Shown: positions 25,361-34,549 of the stretch, piece after piece
Layout: the number at the start of each line of letters is the position of its first letter
How positions within the stretch are numbered: the first letter of the stretch is position 1
Position numbers and translations under genes: made by a program
Notes under the pieces: model-generated
Told to the model about the DNA's origin: nothing
Database searches by the model: none
What the model saw: the letters and a program-made list of their open reading frames with translations, nothing else
Assembly (NCBI RefSeq): GCF_002087085.1
Contig: NZ_MWQY01000010.1
Coordinates: forward strand, 1-64,000
From: Marispirochaeta aestuarii
Lineage (GTDB): Bacteria; Spirochaetota; Spirochaetia; JC444; Marispirochaetaceae
Direction of reading: 5' to 3'
Length of the DNA stretch: 64,000 bases

Positions 25361-26784
25361 TGAAAGCACTCCAGTCGAAATTCACCTCCCTGGGGTATCG
25401 ATTTGCCCTGTACATTTTCCTTGTTTTCCTGCTCATCGGAATCCTGTTTTCCGTGGTCAGTATGTTAGCATCCCTGGACAGACAGATAACACGGATCGAG
25501 GGATACCTGAACGATATACTGGCTGAAAGCATTCCACACATTACCCGAGACCTGTGGATAACCGACTACTCTCAGGTGTATCACCAACTGCGGTTGATTC
25601 AGGTATTTCCCTATGTTGAGCGTGTGGAAGTGCATTACATCGGAAGTCAGATAATAACAGTGGGAGACATACAACGCGAGCATTACCGCCTCAGGAAATA
25701 TCCCCTTATCTATGAATATGATGAACAGAATAAAGAGCTCGGCGTTCTGACAGTGTTCATTGACTATAAACAAATGCAGGAAGAGATCCTCTCCGCCAGG
25801 ATACTGGAATTCACCCTGCATCTGCTCCTTGTAATCGTATTGGCCGCCGCCGTGGCGGTCCTTTTTAGATTCATGCTTGGAAGGCACCTGGTTTATATGA
25901 CATCCTTTATTCAGCAAAACACCGATGCAGAACAGTGGAGCCCCCTGTGTCTTGAACGCAGAACGATATTTAATGATGAATTAAGCCTGCTCACGGAGGC
26001 CTTCAATTCTTTTCAGAAGGAAAAATCTTCCATACTTGAACAGAAAACAGACCTGTCGCTAAGAATGGAAGAACTGGCCAGAGACAAGGAGACCTTTCTT
26101 TCCATAATTTCTCATGATCTGCGTTCACCTGTCTCGGGTTTTAAAAATCTTACATCCCTGCTGGTACAGGACTTCGAGAGACTGGATACGAAAGAGCTGC
26201 GGACCATGCTTATTGAACTGGAAAAAGCAGGATCCCGGGTCTACGATCTCCTGGAAAACCTGCTCGAGTGGTCCGCCCTTGAACGGGGTAAACTCGTTCC
26301 AAGAAAGGACAGGCTCCCCGCATGCCTCCTCCTGCAGAACGCCTTTGAGAACATGGAACATCATGCCCGAACAAAGAACATCACTTTGAATATCTCCTGC
26401 CCGGAGGATTGTTTCATTGCAGGAGACGAGCGGATGACCATGGTCGTACTGCGCAACCTGATCTCCAATGCGATCAAATATACCCCCGTCGGGGGATCGG
26501 TCCATGGGGAAATATCCAAAGTCGACTCCATGGTGCGTTTCGTTGTTTCCGATACGGGAACAGGCATGGAGCCGGAAACAGCTGCGAAACTCTTCGACCG
26601 GAGGCAGAAGATCTCCTCTGTCGGAACGGAAGGAGAAAAGGGGGCCGGTATCGGTACAGTGCTGGCGGCAGATTTCATTGCACTGCAGCAGGGAAAAATA
26701 TGGGCCCGGAGCGAACCGGGGAACGGGACCCGTGTATGCTTTACCCTGAGGGAATGGAAAAATGGTGAACCGGCTTCGCCATAA
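25360..26784 (+). CDS. Membrane sensor histidine kinase
   Basis: This 474-residue protein has TM1 at about 16-36, a periplasmic domain (37-148), TM2 at about 149-171, a linker with a coiled-coil stretch (210-245), HisKA with H252 in LSIISHDLRSPVSG, and HATPase_c with NAIKYTPVGG (N box), SDTGTGM (G1) and GAGIGTVLAADFI (G2). Its ATG shares a base with the stop of the binding-protein gene (TGATG), so the two are coupled. No response regulator gene lies nearby; it is an orphan kinase in this window. The periplasmic domain is short and may dock the binding protein. Confidence 0.9.
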   Translation: MKALQSKFTSLGYRFALYIFLVFLLIGILFSVVSMLASLDRQITRIEGYLNDILAESIPHITRDLWITDYSQVYHQLRLIQVFPYVERVEVHYIGSQIITVGDIQREHYRLRKYPLIYEYDEQNKELGVLTVFIDYKQMQEEILSARILEFTLHLLLVIVLAAAVAVLFRFMLGRHLVYMTSFIQQNTDAEQWSPLCLERRTIFNDELSLLTEAFNSFQKEKSSILEQKTDLSLRMEELARDKETFLSIISHDLRSPVSGFKNLTSLLVQDFERLDTKELRTMLIELEKAGSRVYDLLENLLEWSALERGKLVPRKDRLPACLLLQNAFENMEHHARTKNITLNISCPEDCFIAGDERMTMVVLRNLISNAIKYTPVGGSVHGEISKVDSMVRFVVSDTGTGMEPETAAKLFDRRQKISSVGTEGEKGAGIGTVLAADFIALQQGKIWARSEPGNGTRVCFTLREWKNGEPASP

Positions 26785-26794
26785 AGAGAGGCCT

Positions 26795-26822
26795 ATACAT
26801 TACTATTACGATAATGTATAAT
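26795..26822 (+). promoter_or_regulatory. Inverted repeat with embedded TATAAT ahead of nifS
   Basis: ATACATTA (26795-26802) mirrors TAATGTAT (26812-26819), and TATAAT (26817-26822) overlaps its right arm with a weak -35 (TATACA, 26794-26799). It may be the nifS promoter with a repressor site. The remaining gap (26823-26913) shows nothing further except AAGGAAG near the start codon. Confidence 0.4.
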
Positions 26823-26913
26823 TGAATCGATCTGAACGGCCCGGGGCTTTCCATAGCGGAGATTGTTCAGTATCTTCTACCAGTCAATCATTACAGCTCA
26901 AGGAAGTTAACAG

Positions 26914-28080
26914 ATGGAACGGGTTTATCTCGACAACAACGCAACCACAATGGTGGACCCAAAGGTCAAACAGGCCATGGATCCCTATTATATGCAGCAG
27001 TACGGCAACCCCAATTCACTGCACAGCTTCGGAACGGAGGTCCATCCGGAGATGAGCATCGCCCTCGACCGTCTCTATGAGGGTATCGGTGCAGCGGATG
27101 AGGACGATATAATAATCAACGCCTGCGCAACCGAAGGAAACAATACGGTTTTACAAGGCATCTGGTCCGGAAAACTGAAGGAGAACCGGCCCTTCCATCT
27201 GGTGATAAGTCAGATCGAACACCCCAGCATAGCCCACACCGCAGACTGGCTGGAATCTATGGGCGTCCGGGTAACCCGTCTGCCGGTGGACGAACAGGGA
27301 CTGGTTACGCCGGAAATTCTGAAGGAGCATGTCTCCCGGGGTAGCGCGGACCTTGTCAGTATTATGTGGGCCAATAACGAAACAGGACTGATCAATCCGG
27401 TTCAGGACCTCTGCAGAACCGCCCACGACATGGGGGCACTTTTTCATACCGACGCAGTACAGGCGGTGGGGAAGATCCCGGTCAATGTGGGAGAACTGGG
27501 ATGTGATTACCTGACCTTCAGTGCCCACAAGTTTCACGGTCCCAAAGGCGTTGGAGGACTCTTCGTAAAGCGGGGGGCCCCGCCGGTCAGCCTGCTGTAC
27601 GGAGGCGAACAGATGGGAGGCAAACGGGCGGGTACCGTTAATGTTGCCTACATGATCGGAATGGGACTGGCCATGAAGCTTGCAACGGATGCTCTGGACT
27701 ATGAAAATACGAAGGTCAGGGAACTCAGGGACCGACTGGAAGACGCCCTTAAAAGGATTCCTGACACCGTTATCCTCGGCCGTCGGGAAAACCGGACGCC
27801 CAATACCATCCTGGTGAGTTTCAAGGGCATCGAGGGCGAGGCTTTTCTGTGGGACCTGAACACCAACGGCATTGCCGCCAGTACCGGGAGCGCCTGCTCT
27901 TCGGAAGACCTGGAGGCCGATGCAACCCTCAGGGCAATGAAACTGGGGGCCGACCTGGCCCACACGGCGGTCCGTTTTTCTTTGAGCCGGTTTACCACTG
28001 ACGAAGAAATTGATTATACAATAGAAACAATCCGGAAAGTCGTCCAGCGGCTGCGGAGCATTTCCAGCACCTATAGTTAA
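26914..28080 (+). CDS. nifS: Cysteine desulfurase, NifS type
   Basis: The enzyme takes sulfur from cysteine for Fe-S cluster assembly. The 388-residue PLP protein begins VYLDNNATTMVDP, has the substrate motif ATEGNN, the PLP-binding K206 in SAHKFHGPKGVGG, and the catalytic C328 in STGSACSSEDLEA, which has the loop layout of NifS/IscS. The nifU scaffold gene follows after 41 bases. This pair, with no other nitrogenase genes, is the NIF-type housekeeping Fe-S system also used by Helicobacter. Confidence 0.94.
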   Translation: MERVYLDNNATTMVDPKVKQAMDPYYMQQYGNPNSLHSFGTEVHPEMSIALDRLYEGIGAADEDDIIINACATEGNNTVLQGIWSGKLKENRPFHLVISQIEHPSIAHTADWLESMGVRVTRLPVDEQGLVTPEILKEHVSRGSADLVSIMWANNETGLINPVQDLCRTAHDMGALFHTDAVQAVGKIPVNVGELGCDYLTFSAHKFHGPKGVGGLFVKRGAPPVSLLYGGEQMGGKRAGTVNVAYMIGMGLAMKLATDALDYENTKVRELRDRLEDALKRIPDTVILGRRENRTPNTILVSFKGIEGEAFLWDLNTNGIAASTGSACSSEDLEADATLRAMKLGADLAHTAVRFSLSRFTTDEEIDYTIETIRKVVQRLRSISSTYS

Positions 28081-28121
28081 ACGAACGCGGCGGCTTTACC
28101 GACCGTGAAAGAGGAGATACC

Positions 28122-29081
28122 ATGGCAAAAGGAGATCTTATCGGCGGCACCCTCTGGGACCAGTATTCCGGCAAGGTAGCCGACCGTATGAATAATCCCC
28201 GTCATCTGGGAGCAATAAGCGAAGAAGAGGCCGCAGCCTTGAACGCGGAACTCGTTGTTGCGGACTACGGGGCAGAAAGCTGCGGCGATGCGGTTCGCCT
28301 GTATTGGGCAGTGAACAGGGATTCGGGAAAAATAGTCAAAGCCAGCTTCAAAAGCTTCGGCTGCGGAACCGCCATAGCCTCCAGCGATATGATGGCGGAG
28401 CTGTGCCTCGGCAAAACCGTGGACGAGGCGGTCAGGATAACCAACATAGACGTGGAACACGCCCTCCGGGACAACCCGGATATACCGGCGGTTCCGCCCC
28501 AGAAGATGCACTGCTCGGTAATGGCCTACGACGTAATAAAAGCGGCGGCCGCCAAATTCAAGGGGGTTGACCTGAGTTCCCTTGAAGAGGAAGAAATCGT
28601 CTGCGAATGCGCCAGGGTCAGCCTGGGTACCATCCAGGAGGTTATCCGCCTGAACGATCTCAAGACCGTGGAAGAGATCACCGCCTACACCAAAGCCGGG
28701 GCCTTCTGCAAATCCTGTATTCGTCCCGGGGGACACGAAAGCCGTAAATACTACCTTGTGGACATTCTCAAGGAGACCCGGGCGAAGATGGAGGAAGAAA
28801 CCCTGGCAAGAGAGGATCTCCCCTTTGCCGCCCTGAGCCCCTTCAAGCAGGCAAAGGCGGTGGAAACCCTCTTTGACGCGGAGATACGTCCCGCCCTCAA
28901 GCAGGACGGCGGAAACGTGCAGATCGTCGATCTCTACATTTCCGAAGAGTGCCCGGTAGCAGAAATCAGTTACGAAGGCGCCTGTATAAGCTGCCCGGCC
29001 TCCGGTGTCGGGACCCTCGGTTTTATCGAGAAGATCCTGCAGGACAAACTGGATAAGCGTTTTCAGGTAAAAATAGTCTGA
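28122..29081 (+). CDS. nifU: Fe-S cluster assembly scaffold NifU, three-domain form
   Basis: This 319-residue protein combines an IscU-like scaffold (1-135, with cysteines in AESCGD, FGCGTAIASS and MHCSVMAYD), a central [2Fe-2S] BFD-like domain (about 155-205, CECARVSLGTIQE and AFCKSCIRPGGHE) and a C-terminal Nfu domain (about 240-319, with CISCPAS). It is full length for NifU and keeps all expected Cys residues that I can place. It receives sulfur from NifS and passes clusters to apoproteins. Confidence 0.94.
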   Translation: MAKGDLIGGTLWDQYSGKVADRMNNPRHLGAISEEEAAALNAELVVADYGAESCGDAVRLYWAVNRDSGKIVKASFKSFGCGTAIASSDMMAELCLGKTVDEAVRITNIDVEHALRDNPDIPAVPPQKMHCSVMAYDVIKAAAAKFKGVDLSSLEEEEIVCECARVSLGTIQEVIRLNDLKTVEEITAYTKAGAFCKSCIRPGGHESRKYYLVDILKETRAKMEEETLAREDLPFAALSPFKQAKAVETLFDAEIRPALKQDGGNVQIVDLYISEECPVAEISYEGACISCPASGVGTLGFIEKILQDKLDKRFQVKIV

Positions 29082-29097
29082 GGGCAGCTCAAAAAAT

Positions 29098-29547
29098 CTA
29101 GCGGATACCCAGGCGGCGGAGTTCCCGGTCAAAACGGTCGGCAAAACGCTTGACCTCCGCCGCACTGTAGCTCCTGGTGCCGGAAGAGGACAGTCCCGCT
29201 TCCTTGAGCGCCAGGTTCCAGTTGCGCTGGGAGAGCCTTTCTTTGATTGTATCCCGGTCAAAGCGGTCTCCCCGGTCGTTGATTACCACTGCCTCCTTTT
29301 CTATAAGGCGGGCGGCCAGGGGGATGTCCCTGGTTATGGCCATATCACAGGGGGCAATGGACTCGAGGATATAATCGTCGGCGCTCTGCCCTTCATCCAC
29401 AACAAACATGCGGCAGAGCCGGCAGGGTTCAAATTCCACCACGCGGTTGGCCACGAAAACCGCTTCCAGTCCCTCTCTGCAGGCCGCCCGGGAGACTATG
29501 TCCCGAACCTTTCTCGGCAGGGAGTCCGCGTCAAGCCAGATGATCAT
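29098..29547 (-). CDS. YaiI/YqxD family protein (DUF188)
   Basis: Starting at ATG 29547 the 149-residue product begins MIIWLDADSLPRKVRDIV and contains NRVVEFEPC, VVDEGQSADDYI and ITRDIPLAARLIEK, then INDRGDRFDRDTIKERLS. This is the YaiI pattern, a PIN-like fold of unknown function. The start codon lies one base after the manA stop (TGA-A-ATG), so the two are translationally coupled. A longer frame upstream lies inside manA and is rejected. Confidence 0.88.
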   Translation of the reverse strand: MIIWLDADSLPRKVRDIVSRAACREGLEAVFVANRVVEFEPCRLCRMFVVDEGQSADDYILESIAPCDMAITRDIPLAARLIEKEAVVINDRGDRFDRDTIKERLSQRNWNLALKEAGLSSSGTRSYSAAEVKRFADRFDRELRRLGIR

Positions 29548-29548
29548 T

Positions 29549-30703
29549 TCAGGGCACCGCCGCCCGGAAAAGAGTTCCCTCCCCTTCCAGAGTACAGGAT
29601 CCATGGTCCGCGGTAACAAAGAGGGAATCCCCGGGAGCAAGATCAAAGACTCCTTCCGCCCTGAGTCTGCCCCCGGTGCAGAGCAGGATTTCACAGGAAT
29701 CCGGGTGTTCAAGGTCAAGGTTTGCGCCTCCTGGCAAGTCAAAACGGGAGAGCATGAACTCGTCAACCGGAGGACGGTATATTCTTTCGCCATTCCCTCC
29801 CGGGAGGGGAGAAAAGAGCCCCGGCTTGGAGGCCGAAAAATCCAGAACTGCGCAGAGTTCCTCCAGATCAATGTGCTTCGAGGTAAGACCGCCCCGCAGG
29901 ACGTTATCGCTGTTGGCCATCAGTTCGATTCCGAGTCCTCCCAGATAGGCGTGGATCTTTCCGGCATCCAGGTAGATGGCCTCCCCTTCCCTCAGTTCCA
30001 GGATATTCATGTACAGGGGAGCGGCTACACCGATATCCCCGGGGTATGCTTCCTCGAGACGCAGGATCCATTCGAAAGTCCCCTCCTCCTGTCCCCTGGC
30101 GGCGGAGCAGATATCGGCGATCAGCTTTCCGGGTTCAGGGAAACTCATCAGGGCACGAAAGAAGGTCTTGAGGTCACCCCGGGCATCTGCAACAATACGC
30201 CCATAGACGGAGACTCCCAGAACATCCGCATAGTGCCGGATCTCATCCATGGAGCGGAAGCCCAGGAGGGCAGAAAAATCCCCCAGGGCAAGCAGAATCT
30301 CCGGCTTGTGCATCTTATCCCTGTAGTTACGCTCAAAGGCACCCAGGGGTATACCTGCCGCGTTTTCCCGGGCAAAACCGGTCCGGGCGGCCTCTTTACC
30401 GGGGTGGGCCTGGATTGAAAGGGGTCTGCCGGCGGCCAGGATCTTGAACAGAAAGGGCAGAGCACCGAAGCGTTCCGCCGGACCTTTTCCAAGACGCCCC
30501 ACAGGATCCCTGGCGATAAAATCGTTCAAGGGGACCGGGCCCGACTCAGTCTCCACCATTGAGGGATTCCTGGGGTGCGCACCCATCCAGAGCTCAGCCC
30601 AGGGTTCAGCCTCCGGGTTCCTGATCCCCAGGAGTTCGGGCAGTAAAGAAGGGGATCCCCAGGAATAGTGCTGTACACTGTTTTTCATACGGTAAAGAGC
30701 CAT
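29549..30703 (-). CDS. manA: Mannose-6-phosphate isomerase, class I
   Basis: The enzyme interconverts mannose-6-phosphate and fructose-6-phosphate. The 384-residue cupin protein starts MKNSVQHYSWGS (at residue 6) and has the zinc ligands in LSIQAHPGKE, HKPEILLAL and AGKIHAYLGG, with NSDNVLRGGLTSKHID near the substrate site. It lies nine bases after the LacI-type regulator stop. No good ribosome site is visible for ATG 30703 or ATG 30688, so translation may depend on coupling. It links hexose entry with the PPi-dependent glycolysis encoded nearby. Confidence 0.92.
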   Translation of the reverse strand: MALYRMKNSVQHYSWGSPSLLPELLGIRNPEAEPWAELWMGAHPRNPSMVETESGPVPLNDFIARDPVGRLGKGPAERFGALPFLFKILAAGRPLSIQAHPGKEAARTGFARENAAGIPLGAFERNYRDKMHKPEILLALGDFSALLGFRSMDEIRHYADVLGVSVYGRIVADARGDLKTFFRALMSFPEPGKLIADICSAARGQEEGTFEWILRLEEAYPGDIGVAAPLYMNILELREGEAIYLDAGKIHAYLGGLGIELMANSDNVLRGGLTSKHIDLEELCAVLDFSASKPGLFSPLPGGNGERIYRPPVDEFMLSRFDLPGGANLDLEHPDSCEILLCTGGRLRAEGVFDLAPGDSLFVTADHGSCTLEGEGTLFRAAVP

Positions 30704-30712
30704 GTATGCATT

Positions 30713-31720
30713 TTATGAAGAGGATTCCGGCGGGTCAAGCAGAGGTCCCGGAACAAGCAGAGGCGCCAGGGTAAAATCCAGGGACTGACCTCGAAGTATA
30801 AAGTCCACAAGTCCCTGAACGGCCCGTCGATACAGGGCTCCGAGGCGGAGGTCGACACTGGGAATCCTGCGGGAAAGTCCCAGGTCCACCGGCAGATTGT
30901 CGTATCCGGCTACAAGACACTCCTCCGGCACCCGGATATTACACTCCCCCAGCCCCCGCAGGATACCCAGAGCCGTAAGATCGTTTACCCCGCAGACGGC
31001 ATCGATTCTGCCGGCCCTGACTTCCGGGGCAATGACAGCGGCTGCAGCCATGCCGCCGTCGATACCCACCGGGGTTTCGATAAGGGGAACCTCCCCGCCG
31101 AATCCTTCTCTGAAGCCCTTGAGCCGCTGCCTGTGGGCTTCCACCTCTTTGAGATGTCCGCTTACATAGACGGCATTGCGGTAGCCGGCGGCATAAAAAG
31201 CCTCTCCCAGGAGCCGTCCTCCGGCGAAGTTGTCCGTGGAGCAGCGGGAGAAGCCTGTGAGGGTCTCCGTATGATGAGCGCAGACGTAGGGAATACCTGT
31301 CCCGGCGACAGCCGAGGCATACTCCCGCTCTTCGGTATTGAAGGCCAGGATACCGTCACACTCCCCGGCGAGAGTCCGCAGATGCTTCAGGGACCCGATG
31401 CTGCGCATTTCGAGTCGAAAGGAGCTTTCCGAAACAGCCTGCACAACAGCCCGTAAAATGTCTGCATAGAGCCAGTTAAAAAAGCGCATATCCGGCCAGG
31501 AATAGGTGCCCCCTTTCCGGTATTCCAGGAAAATCAGAACCCCCGTCCCCCGGCGGCGCAGCGCGCCGGCATTCTTGTCCGGCCTGTATCCCAATTCCGA
31601 AGCCACCCGGCGTACGAGCTCTGCAGTCCCCGTCTCCACCCTGTCCGGATGGTTGAACACCCGTGAAACTGTAGCGCCGCTGACTCCGGCGCGGCGGGCG
31701 ACATCATCCCTGTTGGCCAT
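30713..31720 (-). CDS. LacI-family transcriptional regulator
   Basis: This 335-residue repressor has an N-terminal LacI helix-turn-helix ([20 protein letters not shown] at residues 2-21) and hinge ([11 protein letters not shown]), then a periplasmic-binding-like sugar domain (..[11 protein letters not shown], ..[20 protein letters not shown], ..[18 protein letters not shown], ..[11 protein letters not shown]). It is divergent from galT-galK over a 109-base region with a 16-bp palindrome, and it leads manA and yaiI in its own operon. It probably represses both arms until a galactose- or hexose-derived inducer binds. Confidence 0.9.
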   Translation of the reverse strand: MANRDDVARRAGVSGATVSRVFNHPDRVETGTAELVRRVASELGYRPDKNAGALRRRGTGVLIFLEYRKGGTYSWPDMRFFNWLYADILRAVVQAVSESSFRLEMRSIGSLKHLRTLAGECDGILAFNTEEREYASAVAGTGIPYVCAHHTETLTGFSRCSTDNFAGGRLLGEAFYAAGYRNAVYVSGHLKEVEAHRQRLKGFREGFGGEVPLIETPVGIDGGMAAAAVIAPEVRAGRIDAVCGVNDLTALGILRGLGECNIRVPEECLVAGYDNLPVDLGLSRRIPSVDLRLGALYRRAVQGLVDFILRGQSLDFTLAPLLVPGPLLDPPESSS

Positions 31721-31730
31721 TCAATTATCC

Positions 31731-31778
31731 TTGACCGAGAAAAATATTCGGTGTACCATCGCATGTACACGTGTACAT
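31731..31778 (+). promoter_or_regulatory. galT promoter with LacI-type palindromic operator
   Basis: TTGACC (31731-31736), a 17-base spacer and TACCAT (31754-31759) face galT. The perfect palindrome ATGTACACGTGTACAT (31763-31778), with the central CG that is typical of LacI-family sites, covers the expected start of transcription. A repressor bound there would block galT and, being between the divergent genes, could also control lacI. Confidence 0.7.
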
Positions 31779-31829
31779 AAGTATACGGAAGGTATCACGC
31801 AGAAGTCAATATACCTGGAGGAGTTTCTC

Positions 31830-32876
31830 ATGAGTTCCATACACAGGAGCCCCCACCGACGTTTTAACCCCCTTTCCGGGGAGTGGCTGCTGGTCTCTCC
31901 CCAGCGGACCCAGCGCCCCTGGCAGGGCCAGAAGGAGGCAGAAAAGTCCGGAATTCAGGCCTCCTATGACCCTGACTGCTACCTCTGCCCGGGAAATACC
32001 CGCGCCGGAGGCATCCGGAACCCCAGGTATACCGAGACCTATAGTTTTATCAACGATTTTTCGGCCCTCCTGCCGGAGACGGGTGAAGAAAAGGCCGTCG
32101 AACAGGAACTCTTCCAGGCAGTCCCGGAGAGAGGCATCTGCAGGGTGATCTGTTTTTCTCCCCGTCACGATCTGACGGTGGCCCGTATGGACCATGGGGA
32201 AATACGCAACATAGTAGACCTCTGGGTCAGGGAGTACCGCGACCTGAGCCGGGTGGATTATATCTCCTATGTACAGATTTTTGAGAATCGCGGCGAGATA
32301 ATGGGCTGTTCAAATCCTCATCCCCATGGCCAGATATGGAGCAGTGAGCACATCCCCGAACTTCCGTCAAAAGAGACGGAACGCCAGGAGGAATACTTCA
32401 GGATGCATCGGAGTCCCATGCTGCTGGACTACCTGGAAACGGAACTTAAGGAGCAGGAGAGAATCGTCTGCACCAACAGGGATTTTGCGGTCCTTGTTCC
32501 CTACTGGGCGACATGGCCCTATGAGACCATGATCCTGCCCCGCCGTCAGGTCACCAGCATCGATGAGCTCAGCGGCCCTGAGCGGGACAATCTGGCCGAT
32601 GCCGTCGGCAGGCTGACGGTAAAGTACGACAACCTTTTCAAAACCAGCTTCCCCTATTCCATGGGCATCCACGGCGCCCCTTGCGATACGGGGAGCTATC
32701 CCGGATGGCAGATGCACCTTCACTACTTTCCGCCCCTCCTCCGTTCGGCGACAATCCGTAAGTTCATGGTCGGGTACGAGCTCCTTGCGACTCCCCAGCG
32801 GGACATCACCCCGGAACAGGCGGCAGCCATTCTCAGGGAACTTCCGGAAACACACTACCTGGAGGAAAGATCGTGA
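31830..32876 (+). CDS. galT: Galactose-1-phosphate uridylyltransferase
   Basis: This Leloir-pathway enzyme exchanges UMP between UDP-glucose and galactose-1-phosphate. GGAGGAG seven bases ahead fixes ATG 31830, giving 348 residues. The catalytic nucleophile lies in [10 protein letters not shown] (H164-P-H166), and the zinc site starts at C50-x-x-C53 (CYLCPGN). [10 protein letters not shown] near the C-terminus is also conserved. The galK start overlaps the galT stop by four bases (GTGA). No galE is in the window. Confidence 0.95.
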   Translation: MSSIHRSPHRRFNPLSGEWLLVSPQRTQRPWQGQKEAEKSGIQASYDPDCYLCPGNTRAGGIRNPRYTETYSFINDFSALLPETGEEKAVEQELFQAVPERGICRVICFSPRHDLTVARMDHGEIRNIVDLWVREYRDLSRVDYISYVQIFENRGEIMGCSNPHPHGQIWSSEHIPELPSKETERQEEYFRMHRSPMLLDYLETELKEQERIVCTNRDFAVLVPYWATWPYETMILPRRQVTSIDELSGPERDNLADAVGRLTVKYDNLFKTSFPYSMGIHGAPCDTGSYPGWQMHLHYFPPLLRSATIRKFMVGYELLATPQRDITPEQAAAILRELPETHYLEERS

Positions 32877-34114
32877 ACAGGCGACAATGGAGGGCCGCCG
32901 GAATTTCGCAGAAATACGCTACAGTCACGAAGGAGAGAATGGACTATCTTCTGGAGGGTTTCGACGACTCCGGAGAACTGCGGATCTTTTCGGCCCCCGG
33001 AAGAACGGAACTAGCCGGAAACCACACTGACCACAACCGTGGCTGGGTTCTGGCGGGAGCGGTCCACCTGGACGCCCTTGCCGCGGTAGCTCCCAGATCC
33101 GACAGCAGGGTAATCCTGCAATCAGCCGGCTACAGGGGAAGCTTTCGGGTGAACCTCTCGGACCTCGAACCCCGGCCGGGGGAAGCGGGAAAACTGGAGG
33201 GCCTTGTCCGGGGGGTCGCCGCGGAATTCTCCCGCCGCGGACTGGGCTACGGGGGATTCGAAGGCAGAATCCACAGCCTTATACCTGCGGGGTCCGGTTT
33301 AAGCTCTTCCGCCGCCCTGGAGGTCCTGTTGGGTACTGTCCTGTCGGGACTCTACAACGGGGGATCTGTTCCCGGAATTGAGCTTGCGAAGATCGGCCAG
33401 GCCGCGGAAAACAAGTACTTTTACAAACCCTGCGGACTTATGGACCAGACGGCCTGCGCTTCGGGGGGTATTACCGCCATAGATTTTTCAGATCCCGAAG
33501 ACCCCAGGGTGAACAGAATGGATTTCTCCTTCAGTGATCACGGCTATATCCTCTGCGTAGTAAACACCGGGGGCAGTCACGCCGACCTCACGGAGGATTA
33601 CGCCGCATGCCCCGGAGAAATGTTTGCAGTGGCCAGGGCCCTCTCACGAAGAAGTGCGTCGGAGATCAGGGAAGAGGAGCTGCTTTCGGCCATACCGGAC
33701 CTCAGGTCTTCCTGCGGCGACCGGGCTATTTTACGGACCCTCCATTTTATCAATGAAAACCGCCGCGTCCTGGACATGACCAGAGCTGTCGGGGAAGGGA
33801 ACATCGCCGACTATATCTCCGGCATGAAAGCCTCGGGAGATTCCTCCTGGAGGCTGCTGCAGAACTGCTACTCCCCGGGAAACCCTTCACAGCAGGGTAT
33901 TCCCCTGGCCCTGGAACTCGCGAAGCTGGCGGTTGAAGATGATTCAGCCTTCAGGGTCCACGGAGGCGGTTTTGCCGGCACCATCCAGGGCCTGGTAAAA
34001 AACGACGCCTTCGGGCCTTTTACAGAGAGCATGGAGCAGGTCTTCGGAAAAGGAGCGGTGATCCCTCTGCAGATCCGCCCCCGGGGATGTATTGAACTGA
34101 CTCCTGAAGAATAA
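32873..34114 (+). CDS. galK: Galactokinase
   Basis: The enzyme phosphorylates galactose at C1 with ATP. The 413-residue GHMP kinase has [15 protein letters not shown] (galactokinase signature, about 44-58), the ATP loop [28 protein letters not shown] with the catalytic Asp, and [10 protein letters not shown] near the end. It starts at GTG, overlapping galT. The length is normal for bacteria. Its stop abuts the stop of a convergent small gene. Confidence 0.95.
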   Translation: MNRRQWRAAGISQKYATVTKERMDYLLEGFDDSGELRIFSAPGRTELAGNHTDHNRGWVLAGAVHLDALAAVAPRSDSRVILQSAGYRGSFRVNLSDLEPRPGEAGKLEGLVRGVAAEFSRRGLGYGGFEGRIHSLIPAGSGLSSSAALEVLLGTVLSGLYNGGSVPGIELAKIGQAAENKYFYKPCGLMDQTACASGGITAIDFSDPEDPRVNRMDFSFSDHGYILCVVNTGGSHADLTEDYAACPGEMFAVARALSRRSASEIREEELLSAIPDLRSSCGDRAILRTLHFINENRRVLDMTRAVGEGNIADYISGMKASGDSSWRLLQNCYSPGNPSQQGIPLALELAKLAVEDDSAFRVHGGGFAGTIQGLVKNDAFGPFTESMEQVFGKGAVIPLQIRPRGCIELTPEE

Positions 34115-34396
34115 CTACTGCTTCAGTTTCTGCTTGAGGGCCATAAAAACCCTGGCGTTCTGCTCCTGAAAAAAATCCCGCGACTCAAGGTACTCCCGGG
34201 CGATCTCGCAGAACTCGTCGGAAAGGTTGAAGGTGCCGAAATGCTTATAGGCTTTGCGCGGGGTGGATTCCCGGAATATCCCGTGCTGCTCATTGATGCA
34301 GATACCGAGGTTCTCCACCCAGATTTCGATAATCATGTTATCAGGACTGAACAGATCGGATTTATTACCTTTTGTGGCATACACTACTGCTTTCAT
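34115..34396 (-). CDS. Small protein of unknown function
   Basis: This 93-residue polar protein is rich in Glu, Lys and Phe (MKAVVYATKGNKSDLFSPDN, then ..EIWVENLGICINEQH, ..KAYKHFGTFNLSDEFCEIAREYLESRDFF). There are no membrane segments, signal or recognised motifs. It stands alone, its stop touching the galK stop. The composition is protein-like and it fills an otherwise empty gap, but no homologue comes to mind. Confidence 0.6.
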   Translation of the reverse strand: MKAVVYATKGNKSDLFSPDNMIIEIWVENLGICINEQHGIFRESTPRKAYKHFGTFNLSDEFCEIAREYLESRDFFQEQNARVFMALKQKLKQ

Positions 34397-34484
34397 TTTC
34401 GCCTCGACTTTAGACAGCTAAGCTATACTCTACAGTAGGAGTTCCTCAAAATCAATCTTTCTGAAGGGCAATATGAACATTGCG

Positions 34485-34523
34485 GAAAAAATTGGGCCCA
34501 CCGGAGATTAGTTCCGGCGGGCC
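34485..34523 (-). terminator. Rho-independent terminator of the lipoprotein flavoenzyme gene
   Basis: On the minus strand GGCCCGCCGGA (34523-34513) pairs with TCCGGTGGGCC (34505-34495) with one mismatch, then AATTTTTTCC follows. It lies just after the stop at 34550. Confidence 0.82.
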
Positions 34524-34549
34524 GATATTCTTACGATTGAACCAGAGGA

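Noticed and set aside
26795-26819. ATACATTA/TAATGTAT repeat as the terminator of the kinase gene
   Set aside because: The stem is A/T-only and no T run follows; a promoter or operator reading fits better.
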